DNA of 11,075 nucleotides, from assembly GCA_002435835.1 (NCBI GenBank), contig DIVM01000099.1:1474-12548 (forward strand). The letters run 5' to 3'. The notes beneath the pieces are model-generated. The model saw nothing but the letters and a program-made list of their open reading frames with translations, had not been told where the DNA came from and made no database searches. Both the position numbers and the translations under genes were made by a program. This stretch comes from Firmicutes bacterium UBA6132 (lineage in GTDB: Bacteria > Bacillota_A > Clostridia > Tissierellales > Sedimentibacteraceae). This document shows positions 1 through 6,833 of the stretch, piece by piece (the first letter of the stretch is position 1; every line of letters starts with the position of its first letter).

Positions 1-1102
1 CGTTGGTATTGTTTCTACAGTAACTATAAACCATGCAACACCAGCAGCTTACTATGCACATGTGCCTTCCAGAAACAGCTATTATGATATAGCTATGCAA
101 ATGGCAGATTCTGGATTTGATTACTTTGGTGGCGGTACTATAAACCAACCAACAGGAAAAAATAAGGATCAAAAAGATGCTTATGAAGTAATGGAGGAAA
201 AAGGTTATAAAGTAGTAAACACTAAAGAAGATATTTTAACTTTAAACAATAAATCAGGAAAAGTATATGCAGTGACTCCTGCTGTTCAAGATGGTGGTGC
301 TATGCCATATGCAATTGACAACAAAGAAGGAGATTTAACTCTTGCCGATTTCGTTAAAAAGGGTATTGATGTTCTTTACAATAAAAATGATAAAGGATTT
401 TTCATGATGGCTGAATCAGGAAAAATTGACTGGGCAGGTCATGCTAATGATGCCAAAGCAAATATAGGTGATGTTGTAGCATTTGAAGAAGCTGTACAAG
501 TAGCTATAGACTTTGGTAAAAAGCATCCTAAAGATACTTTAATAATAGTAACAGGTGACCATGAAACAGGTGGTATGACTATAGGACAAGCAACAACTGG
601 ATATGATATAGCATTTAACATTTTAGAAAACCAAAAGATGTCTTATGTAGCATTTGATGAATTAGTTGATGAAATGATTGAAAAAGACGAAGATGTCTTA
701 ACATTTGAAGAATTAATGCCAGCAATAACTGAAAATTTTGGATTGAAGAACGAATTTACGGATGCTGAAGCTAAAGATAATCAAGCTGCTAAATCATACA
801 TGGCTCTTGAGCTTTCAGACAGCGAAGTAGCTAAATTAGAAAAAGCATTTGCTGAAACAATGAAAGAAAAACCTACTAAAAATGAAGAAACAGCTTTATT
901 ATATGGTGGTTATAATCCAATTTCAGTAACATTAACTCATATAATAAACAACAAAGCTGGTATAGGTTGGACATCATATTCTCACACTGGAGTACCGGTT
1001 CCAGTATATGCAACAGGTGCAAGATCAGAGTTATTTATCGGTGCATATGATAATACAGAAGTATATGATAAAATAGTAGAAGCTACAAGACTTGAAAAAT
1101 AA
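1..1102 (+). CDS. Alkaline phosphatase (PhoA family), 5'-truncated by window edge
   Basis: Phosphomonoesterase of the alkaline phosphatase superfamily, normally exported and used to release phosphate outside the membrane. The reading frame is open from base 2, so the gene starts upstream of the window; the GTG at 62 is internal. The first visible residues read VGIVSTVTINHATPAAYYAH, the typical stretch shortly after the active-site serine, which is itself outside the window. Metal-site motifs follow: ESGKIDWAGHAND (Glu at 413-415, His at 440-442), TGDHETGG (Asp at 557-559, His at 560-562) and SHTGVPVPVYATG (His at 983-985). Between the last two lies a helical, acidic insert of about 120 residues (roughly 600-960), as in many longer bacterial members with an enlarged cap. 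About 366 residues are visible. The stop is TAA at 1100-1102. The missing N-terminus prevents checking for a signal peptide or lipobox. The family call is secure; the substrate is not known. Confidence 0.95.
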   Translation, partial: VGIVSTVTINHATPAAYYAHVPSRNSYYDIAMQMADSGFDYFGGGTINQPTGKNKDQKDAYEVMEEKGYKVVNTKEDILTLNNKSGKVYAVTPAVQDGGAMPYAIDNKEGDLTLADFVKKGIDVLYNKNDKGFFMMAESGKIDWAGHANDAKANIGDVVAFEEAVQVAIDFGKKHPKDTLIIVTGDHETGGMTIGQATTGYDIAFNILENQKMSYVAFDELVDEMIEKDEDVLTFEELMPAITENFGLKNEFTDAEAKDNQAAKSYMALELSDSEVAKLEKAFAETMKEKPTKNEETALLYGGYNPISVTLTHIINNKAGIGWTSYSHTGVPVPVYATGARSELFIGAYDNTEVYDKIVEATRLEK

Positions 1103-1122
1103 TTTGAATTTTCAATGAAGTG

Positions 1123-1150
1123 TAAGGCTGGAAATTATTCCAGCCTTATT
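1123..1150 (+). terminator. Hairpin after alkaline phosphatase, weak terminator
   Basis: An 11-bp perfect stem, 1123-1133 pairing with 1138-1148 (core AAGGCTGG/CCAGCCTT), closes a 4-nt loop 20 nt after the phosphatase stop. The T-run after it is poor (ATTTA), so termination may be partial and the next gene may be read through. It ends about 27 nt before the YibE/F start codon. Confidence 0.6.
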
Positions 1151-1174
1151 TAAATGAAAGGAGTACCATTTCAT

Positions 1175-2317
1175 ATGCTTAAAAATGTTAATAGAAAAGA
1201 ATCAGTTTTTATTATAACCTTATTGATAGTAATAGCAATTCTTATAAATTTGCCTACAGGGTTTCAGAAACAAGAATATTTATTTACTGAAGGAGTACGA
1301 GCTAAAGTTATATTCGTCAATAACATGGGTATACAAACCTCAGGATTTTTTAAATTAGGTGACCAAAGCGCCTTAATAGAAATAGAGACAGGATCTCATA
1401 AGGGAGAAAGAGTTGAGGCTAACAATATGCTTACGGGCAGATTATCTGCTGATAAGATTTTCAAAGAGGGGGATACAGCTTGGGTACTAATAGGGTTTGA
1501 TGAAAATAACAATATTAATTTTGCAAATATGATAGATCATTATCGTATAGACAAGGAAATATTTTTAATTGGTGTATTTGCTGTTGCAATAATCATATTT
1601 TCAGGATTTACAGGAGTTCGTACATTGCTTTCCTTTGCCTTTGCACTGCTAAGCATATGGAAGGTCTTAATACCTGCAATGCTTTATGGTTATAACCCAT
1701 TAGTAGTTGCATTAATTGTTGGAAATATACTTACAATTGTTACGCTATTATTAGTGGCAGGCTATTCTAAAAAGGCTTATGCGGCCATTATAAGTTCTGT
1801 TACTTGTTCTTTAGCCACATGTGTTTTGGCAATTGTTTTTGGCAATTTATTCAATATACATGGGGCAGTAATGGAAGGTGCGGAATCACTTTTATATGCT
1901 GGGTACATGAATCTTGACTTAACTACCATCTTTCAAGCTGGGATATATCTTGCCAGTTCAGGTGCAATACTTGATTTAGCAATAGATATTTCATCAGCCC
2001 TTGAAGAAATCATTAATAACAATCCAAGTGTTACTAAGACAAATCTAATAATGTCAGGACTCAATATTGGAAAATCTGTAGTTGGCAGTCAAACTACCAC
2101 ATTGCTCCTTGCATATATGGGAAGCTATATAACTATTATGATGGTGTACATGGCACAGGGTACACCAATGATGAACATTTTAAATTCCAAAGAAATTGCT
2201 GCAGAAATACTCCACACATTCGTTGGATGTCTTGGCCTCGTCTTGGTATCCCCATTAACATCAATAATTTGTGGATTAATTTTTGAAAAAAGCAAATCAT
2301 CTGTTGATAAAGCTTAA
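1175..2317 (+). CDS. YibE/F family integral membrane protein
   Basis: A 380-residue multi-pass membrane protein of the YibE/F family (PF07907), whose molecular function is not established; a transport role has only been suggested. I chose the ATG at 1175 because AAAGGAG at 1157-1163 lies 11 nt before it. The ATG at 1154 would swallow that RBS and has none of its own. One N-terminal helix (residues about 11-29) is followed by a soluble segment of about 95 residues rich in beta-type sequence (residues 33-125), then six to seven hydrophobic helices from residue 128 to 370. The signature near residues 261-279 (SSGAILDLAIDISSALEEI) and GKSVVGSQTTTLLLAYMGSY at 299-318 are diagnostic of the family. 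Length matches the family. It lies 72 nt after the phosphatase with a weak hairpin between, so it may be partly co-transcribed. Confidence 0.9.
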   Translation: MLKNVNRKESVFIITLLIVIAILINLPTGFQKQEYLFTEGVRAKVIFVNNMGIQTSGFFKLGDQSALIEIETGSHKGERVEANNMLTGRLSADKIFKEGDTAWVLIGFDENNNINFANMIDHYRIDKEIFLIGVFAVAIIIFSGFTGVRTLLSFAFALLSIWKVLIPAMLYGYNPLVVALIVGNILTIVTLLLVAGYSKKAYAAIISSVTCSLATCVLAIVFGNLFNIHGAVMEGAESLLYAGYMNLDLTTIFQAGIYLASSGAILDLAIDISSALEEIINNNPSVTKTNLIMSGLNIGKSVVGSQTTTLLLAYMGSYITIMMVYMAQGTPMMNILNSKEIAAEILHTFVGCLGLVLVSPLTSIICGLIFEKSKSSVDKA

Positions 2318-2390
2318 AAATTCTTGCAAATGGATAAATAATGGTTATAAATAAGTAAAATGATAAAAAATTAAATGATATCACTATATC

Positions 2391-2427
2391 AAAAAAGACC
2401 AAACTGACTTTTGGTTTCGGTTTTTTT
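2391..2427. terminator. Bidirectional terminator between yibE/F-like gene and lrp-like gene
   Basis: ACCAAA (2398-2403) pairs with TTTGGT (2410-2415). The stem is flanked by A6 at 2391-2396 and T7 at 2421-2427, so it gives a hairpin plus U-run on either strand. An alternative longer pairing of 2392-2400 with 2419-2427 is also possible. It lies between two convergent genes, 80 nt after the + strand gene and about 160 nt beyond the end of the - strand gene. Confidence 0.7.
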
Positions 2428-2589
2428 AATATAATTTGGCTCTGTCACAATAAAGAGATGATTTTTAACATAAAATAAAAGTTCAATGCTTCACTCTTTT
2501 TTGAGTGTTACAATTACACTTTTATAGTACCAAAGTAAACCCGTTAGCTTATAATGGCAGGAGTTTTTGTTGCAAATTGCATTTGAGGA
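2428..2589. other. Non-coding stretch between terminator and lrp-like gene
   Basis: No convincing gene on either strand. It contains a short palindrome, CACTC-T6-GAGTG at 2492-2507, which lacks a T-run after it on either strand. At 2573-2585, just past the regulator's stop codon, is the perfect palindrome CAAAT-TGC-ATTTG. GGCTCTGTCACAA at about 2438-2450 resembles an insertion-sequence end, but I see no matching partner end. Confidence 0.5.
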
Positions 2590-3027
2590 CTATTCAGTCA
2601 CAGGCAATATTTTATTTTTAAAATGAGTAGATGTCAAAACTGAAGTAAGACATGCACCGTAAGCTTTAATCTTATCTATAAATTTTTCTAGTTTATCAGT
2701 ATCTTCTATAGCAACAATAATTATTGCGTTATAAGGTCCTAAAACTCTGTAGAATTCTGTAACATATGGATTATTTGAACAAAAGTTTACAAAATTGTCA
2801 TATCTATTAAACTTAACGTCTATGCATATAACTGCCCTTATATTTCTTCCTAATTTATTAAAATCAACTTCAATGGTATTATTTTTGATAATTCCATTAT
2901 CTAACATTTTATTGATTTTTTCTTTAACAGATGGAATGCTCATATTTACTTCTTTTGAGATTTGAGTATAAGTCATTCTTGAATCAGATTGTAATAAAGT
3001 TAAAATTTTATAACTGATATCATCCAT
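2590..3027 (-). CDS. Lrp/AsnC family transcriptional regulator
   Basis: A 145-residue DNA-binding protein of the feast/famine (Lrp/AsnC) family, which senses amino acids or related small molecules and usually acts as dimers assembled into octamers. Residues 1-60 form the winged helix-turn-helix: DDISYKILTLLQSDSRMTYTQISKEV, then the recognition helix around SIPSVKEKINKMLDNGII, then the VDFNKLGR linker. Residues 62-138 form the RAM effector-binding domain, with the typical turn GPYNAIIIVAIEDTDKLEKFI at 97-117. Length is normal for a single-domain member. The start at 3027 is supported by AAGGAGA about 10 nt upstream on the minus strand. It is divergent from the ureohydrolase-YfcC pair, the usual arrangement for a local Lrp-type regulator, so control of that pair and of itself is likely (inference). 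The effector cannot be read from sequence. Confidence 0.92.
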   Translation of the reverse strand: MDDISYKILTLLQSDSRMTYTQISKEVNMSIPSVKEKINKMLDNGIIKNNTIEVDFNKLGRNIRAVICIDVKFNRYDNFVNFCSNNPYVTEFYRVLGPYNAIIIVAIEDTDKLEKFIDKIKAYGACLTSVLTSTHFKNKILPVTE

Positions 3028-3063
3028 TTAAACTTGTCTCCTTATGTTACATAATTTTAATAT

Positions 3064-3092
3064 ATTATATAATAACACCCTAAAAATTTCAA
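3064..3092 (-). promoter_or_regulatory. Sigma-A-type promoter of the lrp-like gene
   Basis: On the minus strand, TTGAAA (3087-3092) and TATAAT (3064-3069) are separated by exactly 17 nt. Transcription would start near 3057, about 30 nt before the ATG, leaving a short leader that contains the RBS. Confidence 0.75.
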
Positions 3093-3108
3093 TAAATAAA
3101 AAATTAAA

Positions 3109-3211
3109 GCATTTGTAAACATTATCCTTAAAATTTAAACAAAATGCAAATAATTCACTTAAAAAGATTATTTAAAAACATTTGCAATAAATATAAAATG
3201 ATTCAAATCAT
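3109..3211. promoter_or_regulatory. Candidate operator region between divergent lrp-like and ureohydrolase genes
   Basis: Three related motifs lie at near-constant spacing: GCATTTGT at 3109-3116, ATGCAAAT at 3144-3151 (opposite orientation) and ATTTGCAA at 3180-3187. Their centres are about 35 and 36 bp apart. An interrupted palindrome, ATGATT-CA-AATCAT, sits at 3198-3211, 27 nt before the ureohydrolase start and where its promoter should be. Such repeated half-sites suit a multimeric Lrp-type regulator, but the region is very AT-rich and the assignment is inference. I could not pick a clean -35/-10 pair for the ureohydrolase; TATAAA at 3192-3197 and CATAAT at 3209-3214 are candidate -10 boxes. 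Confidence 0.4.
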
Positions 3212-3238
3212 AATACAAAATTATTTAAGGAGGATGTA

Positions 3239-4183
3239 ATGGAAGAAAGAAAAAGATTGAATCAGCCAATTACTGGTATTTGCTCGTTTGCCAAATACCC
3301 TATATGCAATAATTTAGATGAATTAGATGCTGATATTGCAATTTTAGGGGTGCCTTATGATACTGGAATAGGATTTTTATCTGGAAGTAGATTAGGACCT
3401 AGAAGAATCAGAGAAGTTTCAACTCATTATGCAAGAGGAGATGTTGGATTTTATGATCCTGAAAATGATGAACAAATTTTAGCAGCTCCAATTAAAATTG
3501 TTGATTGCGGTGATGCAGACGTTTTACATGGAGATATTGAGTACTCATTTGACAGTATCGAATATTCAGTTAGAAAGATTTTGGAAAAGGGAGCTATTCC
3601 TGCTATAATGGGTGGTGATCATTCTATAACTATACCTACAGGAAGAGCGCTACAATGCTTAGGAGAAACTATAAATATTATTCATATAGACGCTCACTTA
3701 GATTGGACTAATAATGTTGGACCTCAAAGATATGGAAATGGAAGTCCTATGAGAAGACTATCTGAAATGGATCATATTGGAAATATGTATCAAATTGGTT
3801 TAAGGGGTCTTGGCTCAAGTAAAAGAGAAGATTTTATGGATGCAAAAAAATACGGTTCAGTATTAGTTACTGCAAAAGAGGTTCATGATAATGGTACAGA
3901 GTGGGTATTGGATAAAATACCAGCAGGAGGAAAATGTTTCTTGTCGTTAGATATAGATGGATACGATATATCTATTGCACCAGGAGTAGGTTCACCATCA
4001 CCAGGAGGACTTTATTATAATCAATATACTGAATTAATTGAGGGAATATGTAAGAAAGTTGATGTAATAGGTTTTGACTTAGTTGAGGTAGCTCCACAAT
4101 ATGACCCAGCTGCAACTACAACTAGAGTGGCTGCAATGACAATGATAAATGTTATGGCTCAAATAATGAAAAATAAAAAATAG
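3239..4183 (+). CDS. Ureohydrolase (agmatinase/arginase superfamily)
   Basis: A 314-residue binuclear-metal ureohydrolase, the family that splits guanidino groups to urea plus an amine (agmatine to putrescine, arginine to ornithine, or guanidino acids). Metal-ligand motifs are all present: GGDHS at 125-129 (His128), DAHLD at 151-155 (Asp151, His153, Asp155) and DID at 238-240 (Asp238, Asp240). The C-terminal acidic motif DLVEVAPQYDP at 280-290 is also typical. Length matches agmatinases. The start ATG has AAGGAGG at 3227-3233, 5 nt upstream. One oddity: after the DxD motif the usual LDPxxAPGTGTPxPGG reads GYDISIAPGVGSPSPGG, lacking the DP pair, and the segment after DAHLD (WTNNVGPQRYGNGSP) is not a standard agmatinase reading. 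Substrate is therefore open: agmatine, arginine, a guanidino acid or guanidine itself. It is co-transcribed with the transporter 23 nt downstream and divergent from an Lrp regulator, which suggests catabolism of an imported compound. Confidence 0.9.
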   Translation: MEERKRLNQPITGICSFAKYPICNNLDELDADIAILGVPYDTGIGFLSGSRLGPRRIREVSTHYARGDVGFYDPENDEQILAAPIKIVDCGDADVLHGDIEYSFDSIEYSVRKILEKGAIPAIMGGDHSITIPTGRALQCLGETINIIHIDAHLDWTNNVGPQRYGNGSPMRRLSEMDHIGNMYQIGLRGLGSSKREDFMDAKKYGSVLVTAKEVHDNGTEWVLDKIPAGGKCFLSLDIDGYDISIAPGVGSPSPGGLYYNQYTELIEGICKKVDVIGFDLVEVAPQYDPAATTTRVAAMTMINVMAQIMKNKK

Positions 4184-4206
4184 TCCTATTTAATAAGGAG
4201 GAGCTT

Positions 4207-5604
4207 ATGGAAAAATCAAATAAAAAAGAGCAAAGTAAACTGCTTCATCCATTTACACTTTTATTGATCGTTTTAATTATAGTAACTATTATAGCAAATT
4301 TTGTACCAAGTGGAGTTTATGAAAGAGTTCAGTTTGATGGAAGAACAATTGTAAACCCTGATTCATTTCAAGTTGTGGAAAAAGAAAAAGTTGGTATTAC
4401 TACATTTTTCCTGTCCTTTTACCATGGATTTAAAAATGCAGCAAGCTTAATGGGTATGATTTTCTTTGCTGGAGCAGCTTTTGGAGTTGTAAATGGTATT
4501 GGATTAATGGAAACTGCTTTAAAAGTATTGGCGTATAAACTTAGAAATACACCTTTTTATATTGTAGCGTTTGTTTTAATGGCAGTTATTGGTACACAAG
4601 TAGCATTTACAAGTATGTGGGAACTTAGTGTAGTAATACTTCCAATGGTTATACCTTTAGTTCTTTCACTTGGATATGATATTGTAACAGGAGCATCAAT
4701 AGTAATGCTGTCAGCATGTGCAGGTTTTGGTGCTGCAATGACTAATCCATTATTTACGGCTATAGCCCATAAAATTGCTGAATTACCTATATATTCAGGA
4801 TTATGGTATAGAGCAATATGTTTTGTGGTAATATTAATAGTAAGCTACATATATCTAATGATGTATGCTAATAAAATAAAAAAAGATCCTACTAAATCGG
4901 TTATGCATGGCATTGAATCAAAATATAAAGCTTTTGATGGGGATATACCAATGTTTACTCCTGCTTTAATTAGAGCTGGAATAGCATTTATAACAGTATT
5001 TGCATTTTTAATCTATGGAACAATCAAATTAGGTTTCGATTTCCCTGAAATAGCTGCAACTTTCGTGGCATTAGGATTCGCAGTAGGAATAGCATATGGA
5101 CTAAATATTGATAAAATTTGTGAATTCTTTGGTGAAGGTATGAAAGATTTATTCTATGCAGGGATGGTAATGCTGTTTGCTAGGGCAATTCTCTATGTAA
5201 TGGAAGAAGCTCTCATAATAGATACTATTATATCTACACTATCTAAGTTAGTTATAGGACATTCGCCAAAGCTTACCGCAGTTTTATTGTTAGCAATGCA
5301 AACTATAATAAACTTCTTTGTACCTTCAGGAAGTGGGCAAGCTGTAATAACTATTCCAATAATAGTGCCCCTTGCTGATATGGCTGGAGTTACAAGACAA
5401 GTAGCATGTTTAGCAAGTCAATTTGGTGATGGATTCTCTAATTTCATATATCCAACAAATGGTTCTTTAATTGCTATATTGATGGTTGCAGGAATACCTT
5501 ATTATAGATGGTTCAAATTTTTTGCTCCACTGTTTGCTATTATAATGACAGTAAGTGCTATTTTGGTAACAATTGGAGTAGCTATTAATCTTGGGCCATT
5601 CTAA
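4207..5604 (+). CDS. YfcC family transporter (basic amino acid/carboxylate carrier superfamily)
   Basis: A 465-residue polytopic membrane protein of the YfcC family (COG1288, related to DcuC-type carriers). Members have been linked to uptake of amino acids, arginine/ornithine in some genomes, but few have been tested. A short charged N-terminus leads into helix 1 (residues 15-33) and the family's NFVPSGVYERVQFDGRTIVN opening loop. About eleven hydrophobic helices follow. The family hallmark near the C-terminus is NFFVPSGSGQA (369-379), continued by IPIIVPLADMAGVTRQVACL and QFGDGFSN (405-412). Length is normal. AAGGAGGAG at 4195-4203 places the start at 4207. The 23-nt gap after the ureohydrolase stop and the terminator just downstream make these two genes one operon. 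By context it likely imports the ureohydrolase substrate or exchanges it for the product (inference). Confidence 0.9.
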   Translation: MEKSNKKEQSKLLHPFTLLLIVLIIVTIIANFVPSGVYERVQFDGRTIVNPDSFQVVEKEKVGITTFFLSFYHGFKNAASLMGMIFFAGAAFGVVNGIGLMETALKVLAYKLRNTPFYIVAFVLMAVIGTQVAFTSMWELSVVILPMVIPLVLSLGYDIVTGASIVMLSACAGFGAAMTNPLFTAIAHKIAELPIYSGLWYRAICFVVILIVSYIYLMMYANKIKKDPTKSVMHGIESKYKAFDGDIPMFTPALIRAGIAFITVFAFLIYGTIKLGFDFPEIAATFVALGFAVGIAYGLNIDKICEFFGEGMKDLFYAGMVMLFARAILYVMEEALIIDTIISTLSKLVIGHSPKLTAVLLLAMQTIINFFVPSGSGQAVITIPIIVPLADMAGVTRQVACLASQFGDGFSNFIYPTNGSLIAILMVAGIPYYRWFKFFAPLFAIIMTVSAILVTIGVAINLGPF

Positions 5605-5639
5605 CAAATTTAAAAATATAAAACACAATATATGATGTA

Positions 5640-5673
5640 AAAGCCAGGATTATTTATTTAATCTTGGCTTTTT
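5640..5673 (+). terminator. Rho-independent terminator of the ureohydrolase-yfcC operon
   Basis: A 12-bp stem, 5640-5651 (AAAGCCAGGATT) with 5660-5671 (AATCTTGGCTTT, one G-U pair), closes an 8-nt loop and runs into T5 at 5669-5673. It lies 35 nt after the transporter stop. Confidence 0.9.
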
Positions 5674-5802
5674 ATAGGTTTTATGTTTTAACCATAAAAA
5701 TCAAAATGCATATGTATATAAGATATTTTATTGGCAAAATTATTATAAATTATAAAGTTGAAGACTATTATAAAACTAATAATAAAAACAATAAGGTGTC
5801 AA

Positions 5803-6192
5803 ATGAAAAACAGTGATTTAATTAATAAGGCATATGAAATAAGTGAAAAATATAAAGTTATATTAAAAGGCAATATAGTAATTAGTAATAATGTTAATTG
5901 TATTGTTTTTGCCCATTATTGTAAAAGTACATTGTTTTATAAAGATTTTTTTAATGTTACAAAAGATACACTAAAAGTAAATAAGTTAGCTAATCAAAAC
6001 TTAAAAGAAATAAAAAAACTAATTGAAGATAATGGTTATAAAAAAGTGTGGACAAAAGGTGTATTTTCTATTTATGGAGATTTAAGACCCTTAGCAGTTG
6101 AGGCTGGATTTGGTAAATGGTCCGAAAGCGGTATAATATCAAATGAAAAATATGGTACTAATTTTTTAATTTCGGCTATTTTCTTTAAGTAA
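5803..6192 (+). CDS. Small epoxyqueuosine reductase-like protein lacking Fe-S domain
   Basis: A 129-residue soluble protein whose C-terminal third, residues 93-128 (DLRPLAVEAGFGKWSESG followed by IISNEKYGTNFLISAIFF), matches the pattern of QueG-like epoxyqueuosine reductase homologues (AxxAGLGxxGKNxLLIxxxYGxxxxLxAIxT). In those proteins a ferredoxin-like segment with two [4Fe-4S] clusters follows directly. Here the protein stops one residue later and a terminator follows, so there is no Fe-S part. The G-K-N of the motif is replaced by S-E-S. The N-terminal part (VNCIVFAHYC at 31-40, KKLIEDNGYKKV at 71-82) also fits the family's cobalamin-binding half. I chose ATG 5803, preceded by AAGGTG at 5793-5798. 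A TTG at 5758 in the same frame would add 15 residues but has no RBS. It stands alone between two terminators. It may be a truncated relic or a stand-alone corrinoid-type domain; function unknown. Confidence 0.7.
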   Translation: MKNSDLINKAYEISEKYKVILKGNIVISNNVNCIVFAHYCKSTLFYKDFFNVTKDTLKVNKLANQNLKEIKKLIEDNGYKKVWTKGVFSIYGDLRPLAVEAGFGKWSESGIISNEKYGTNFLISAIFFK

Positions 6193-6204
6193 AATATGAA
6201 AAAC

Positions 6205-6247
6205 AAAATGAGCTTCAAAGTGTTTAGCACTTCAAAGCTCATTTTTT
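6205..6247 (+). terminator. Strong rho-independent terminator after the QueG-like gene
   Basis: An 11-bp outer stem (6205-6215 with 6235-6245), a symmetric 2x2 internal loop (CA/CA) and a 5-bp inner stem (6218-6222 with 6228-6232) close a TTTAG loop. The outer arm ends in T6 at 6242-6247. It starts 12 nt after the stop codon. The A-rich 5' arm would also allow some activity on the other strand. Confidence 0.9.
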
Positions 6248-6316
6248 AGTTATATGGTTTGGCACCAAATGATACAAAAGAAAAACACCTGATTTATTTG
6301 CATATATTACAATGTA

Positions 6317-6362
6317 ATTGATAAAATTAATAAATGAATTAACATGAATTAATTTTATCAAT
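6317..6362. repeat. Perfect 15-bp inverted repeat upstream of the DUF2089 operon
   Basis: ATTGATAAAATTAAT at 6317-6331 is exactly reverse-complemented at 6348-6362, with a 16-nt spacer. No T-run follows on either strand, so it is not an ordinary terminator. It lies between the preceding terminator and the likely promoter of the next operon, about 85 nt before the DUF2089 start. Candidate operator or structured element; the role is inference. Confidence 0.6.
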
Positions 6363-6390
6363 ATAAAAATTAATAAAATTAATTTTACGC

Positions 6391-6419
6391 TTGATTTATT
6401 TAATATTTTGTGTTATGGT
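6391..6419 (+). promoter_or_regulatory. Possible promoter of the DUF2089 operon
   Basis: TTGATT at 6391-6396 and TATGGT at 6414-6419 are 17 nt apart, each matching consensus at four of six positions. Transcription would start near 6427, just before the RBS. It is the best pair in this AT-rich stretch, but not a strong one. Confidence 0.4.
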
Positions 6420-6446
6420 GTTAATATAGTAAAGGAGAGGATGATT

Positions 6447-6818
6447 ATGGCATATAAAGTAATTGGCAAATGTCCAATATGTAGTTCAAAACTAAGGGTT
6501 GCAAAACTTAGATGTAATAAATGTGGTACTGTAATTGAAAATGACTTTGAACTATCTAAGTTTGATTATTTAGATGAAGAACATCTTAAATTTATGCAAG
6601 TTTTTATTATGTGCCGAGGTAATATAAAAGATGTTGAAAAAGAGCTCGGCATATCCTATCCTACAGTAAGATCGAAATTAGATGAGGTCATTTCTGCACT
6701 TGGCTATACAGTGATAAAAAAGACTGCCGTGAATAACAGCGAAATAATTGATATGCTTGAAAAAGGTGAAATCACAGCGGAGCAGGCTGTAGTTATGATG
6801 AAAGAAAATAAAATTTGA
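6447..6818 (+). CDS. DUF2089 family protein (zinc ribbon plus HTH)
   Basis: A 123-residue protein of the DUF2089 family (COG3877), predicted cytoplasmic nucleic-acid-binding regulator of unknown target. Residues 9-26 form a zinc ribbon (Cys9, Cys12, Cys23, Cys26: CPIC...CNKC). FELSKFDYLDEEHLKFMQVF (34-53) is the conserved family core. A helix-turn-helix follows at 58-86 (GNIKDVEKELGISYPTVRSKLDEVISALGY). The C-terminus 99-118 (EIIDMLEKGEITAEQAVVMM) is a short SHOCT-like helical pair. I chose ATG 6447, which sits 9 nt after AAAGGAG (6431-6437). ATG 6441 is only 3 nt from it, and an ATG at 6408 lies upstream of the RBS. It heads a three-gene operon, with the next start 15 nt after its stop. It could regulate its own operon through the inverted repeat upstream (inference). 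Confidence 0.88.
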   Translation: MAYKVIGKCPICSSKLRVAKLRCNKCGTVIENDFELSKFDYLDEEHLKFMQVFIMCRGNIKDVEKELGISYPTVRSKLDEVISALGYTVIKKTAVNNSEIIDMLEKGEITAEQAVVMMKENKI

Positions 6819-6833
6819 AAGGGTGGAAATATT

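Noticed and set aside
1154..1174. Upstream ATG start for the YibE/F protein
   Set aside because: The RBS AAAGGAG lies inside this extension, so the ATG at 1175 is the natural start.
2492..2507. CACTC-T6-GAGTG hairpin as a terminator of the lrp-like gene
   Set aside because: The stem is only 5 bp and no T-run follows on the minus strand; the hairpin at 2391-2427 is far better.
3028..3238. Guanidine or other riboswitch in front of the ureohydrolase
   Set aside because: The leader is almost pure A/T, with no G/C-containing hairpins or ACGR-type loops of the guanidine classes and no long pairing elements; it looks like a protein-bound operator region instead.
5758..5802. Upstream TTG start adding 15 residues to the QueG-like protein
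   Set aside because: No ribosome binding site before it; the extra residues are lysine/isoleucine-rich and low in complexity, and ATG 5803 has a modest RBS.
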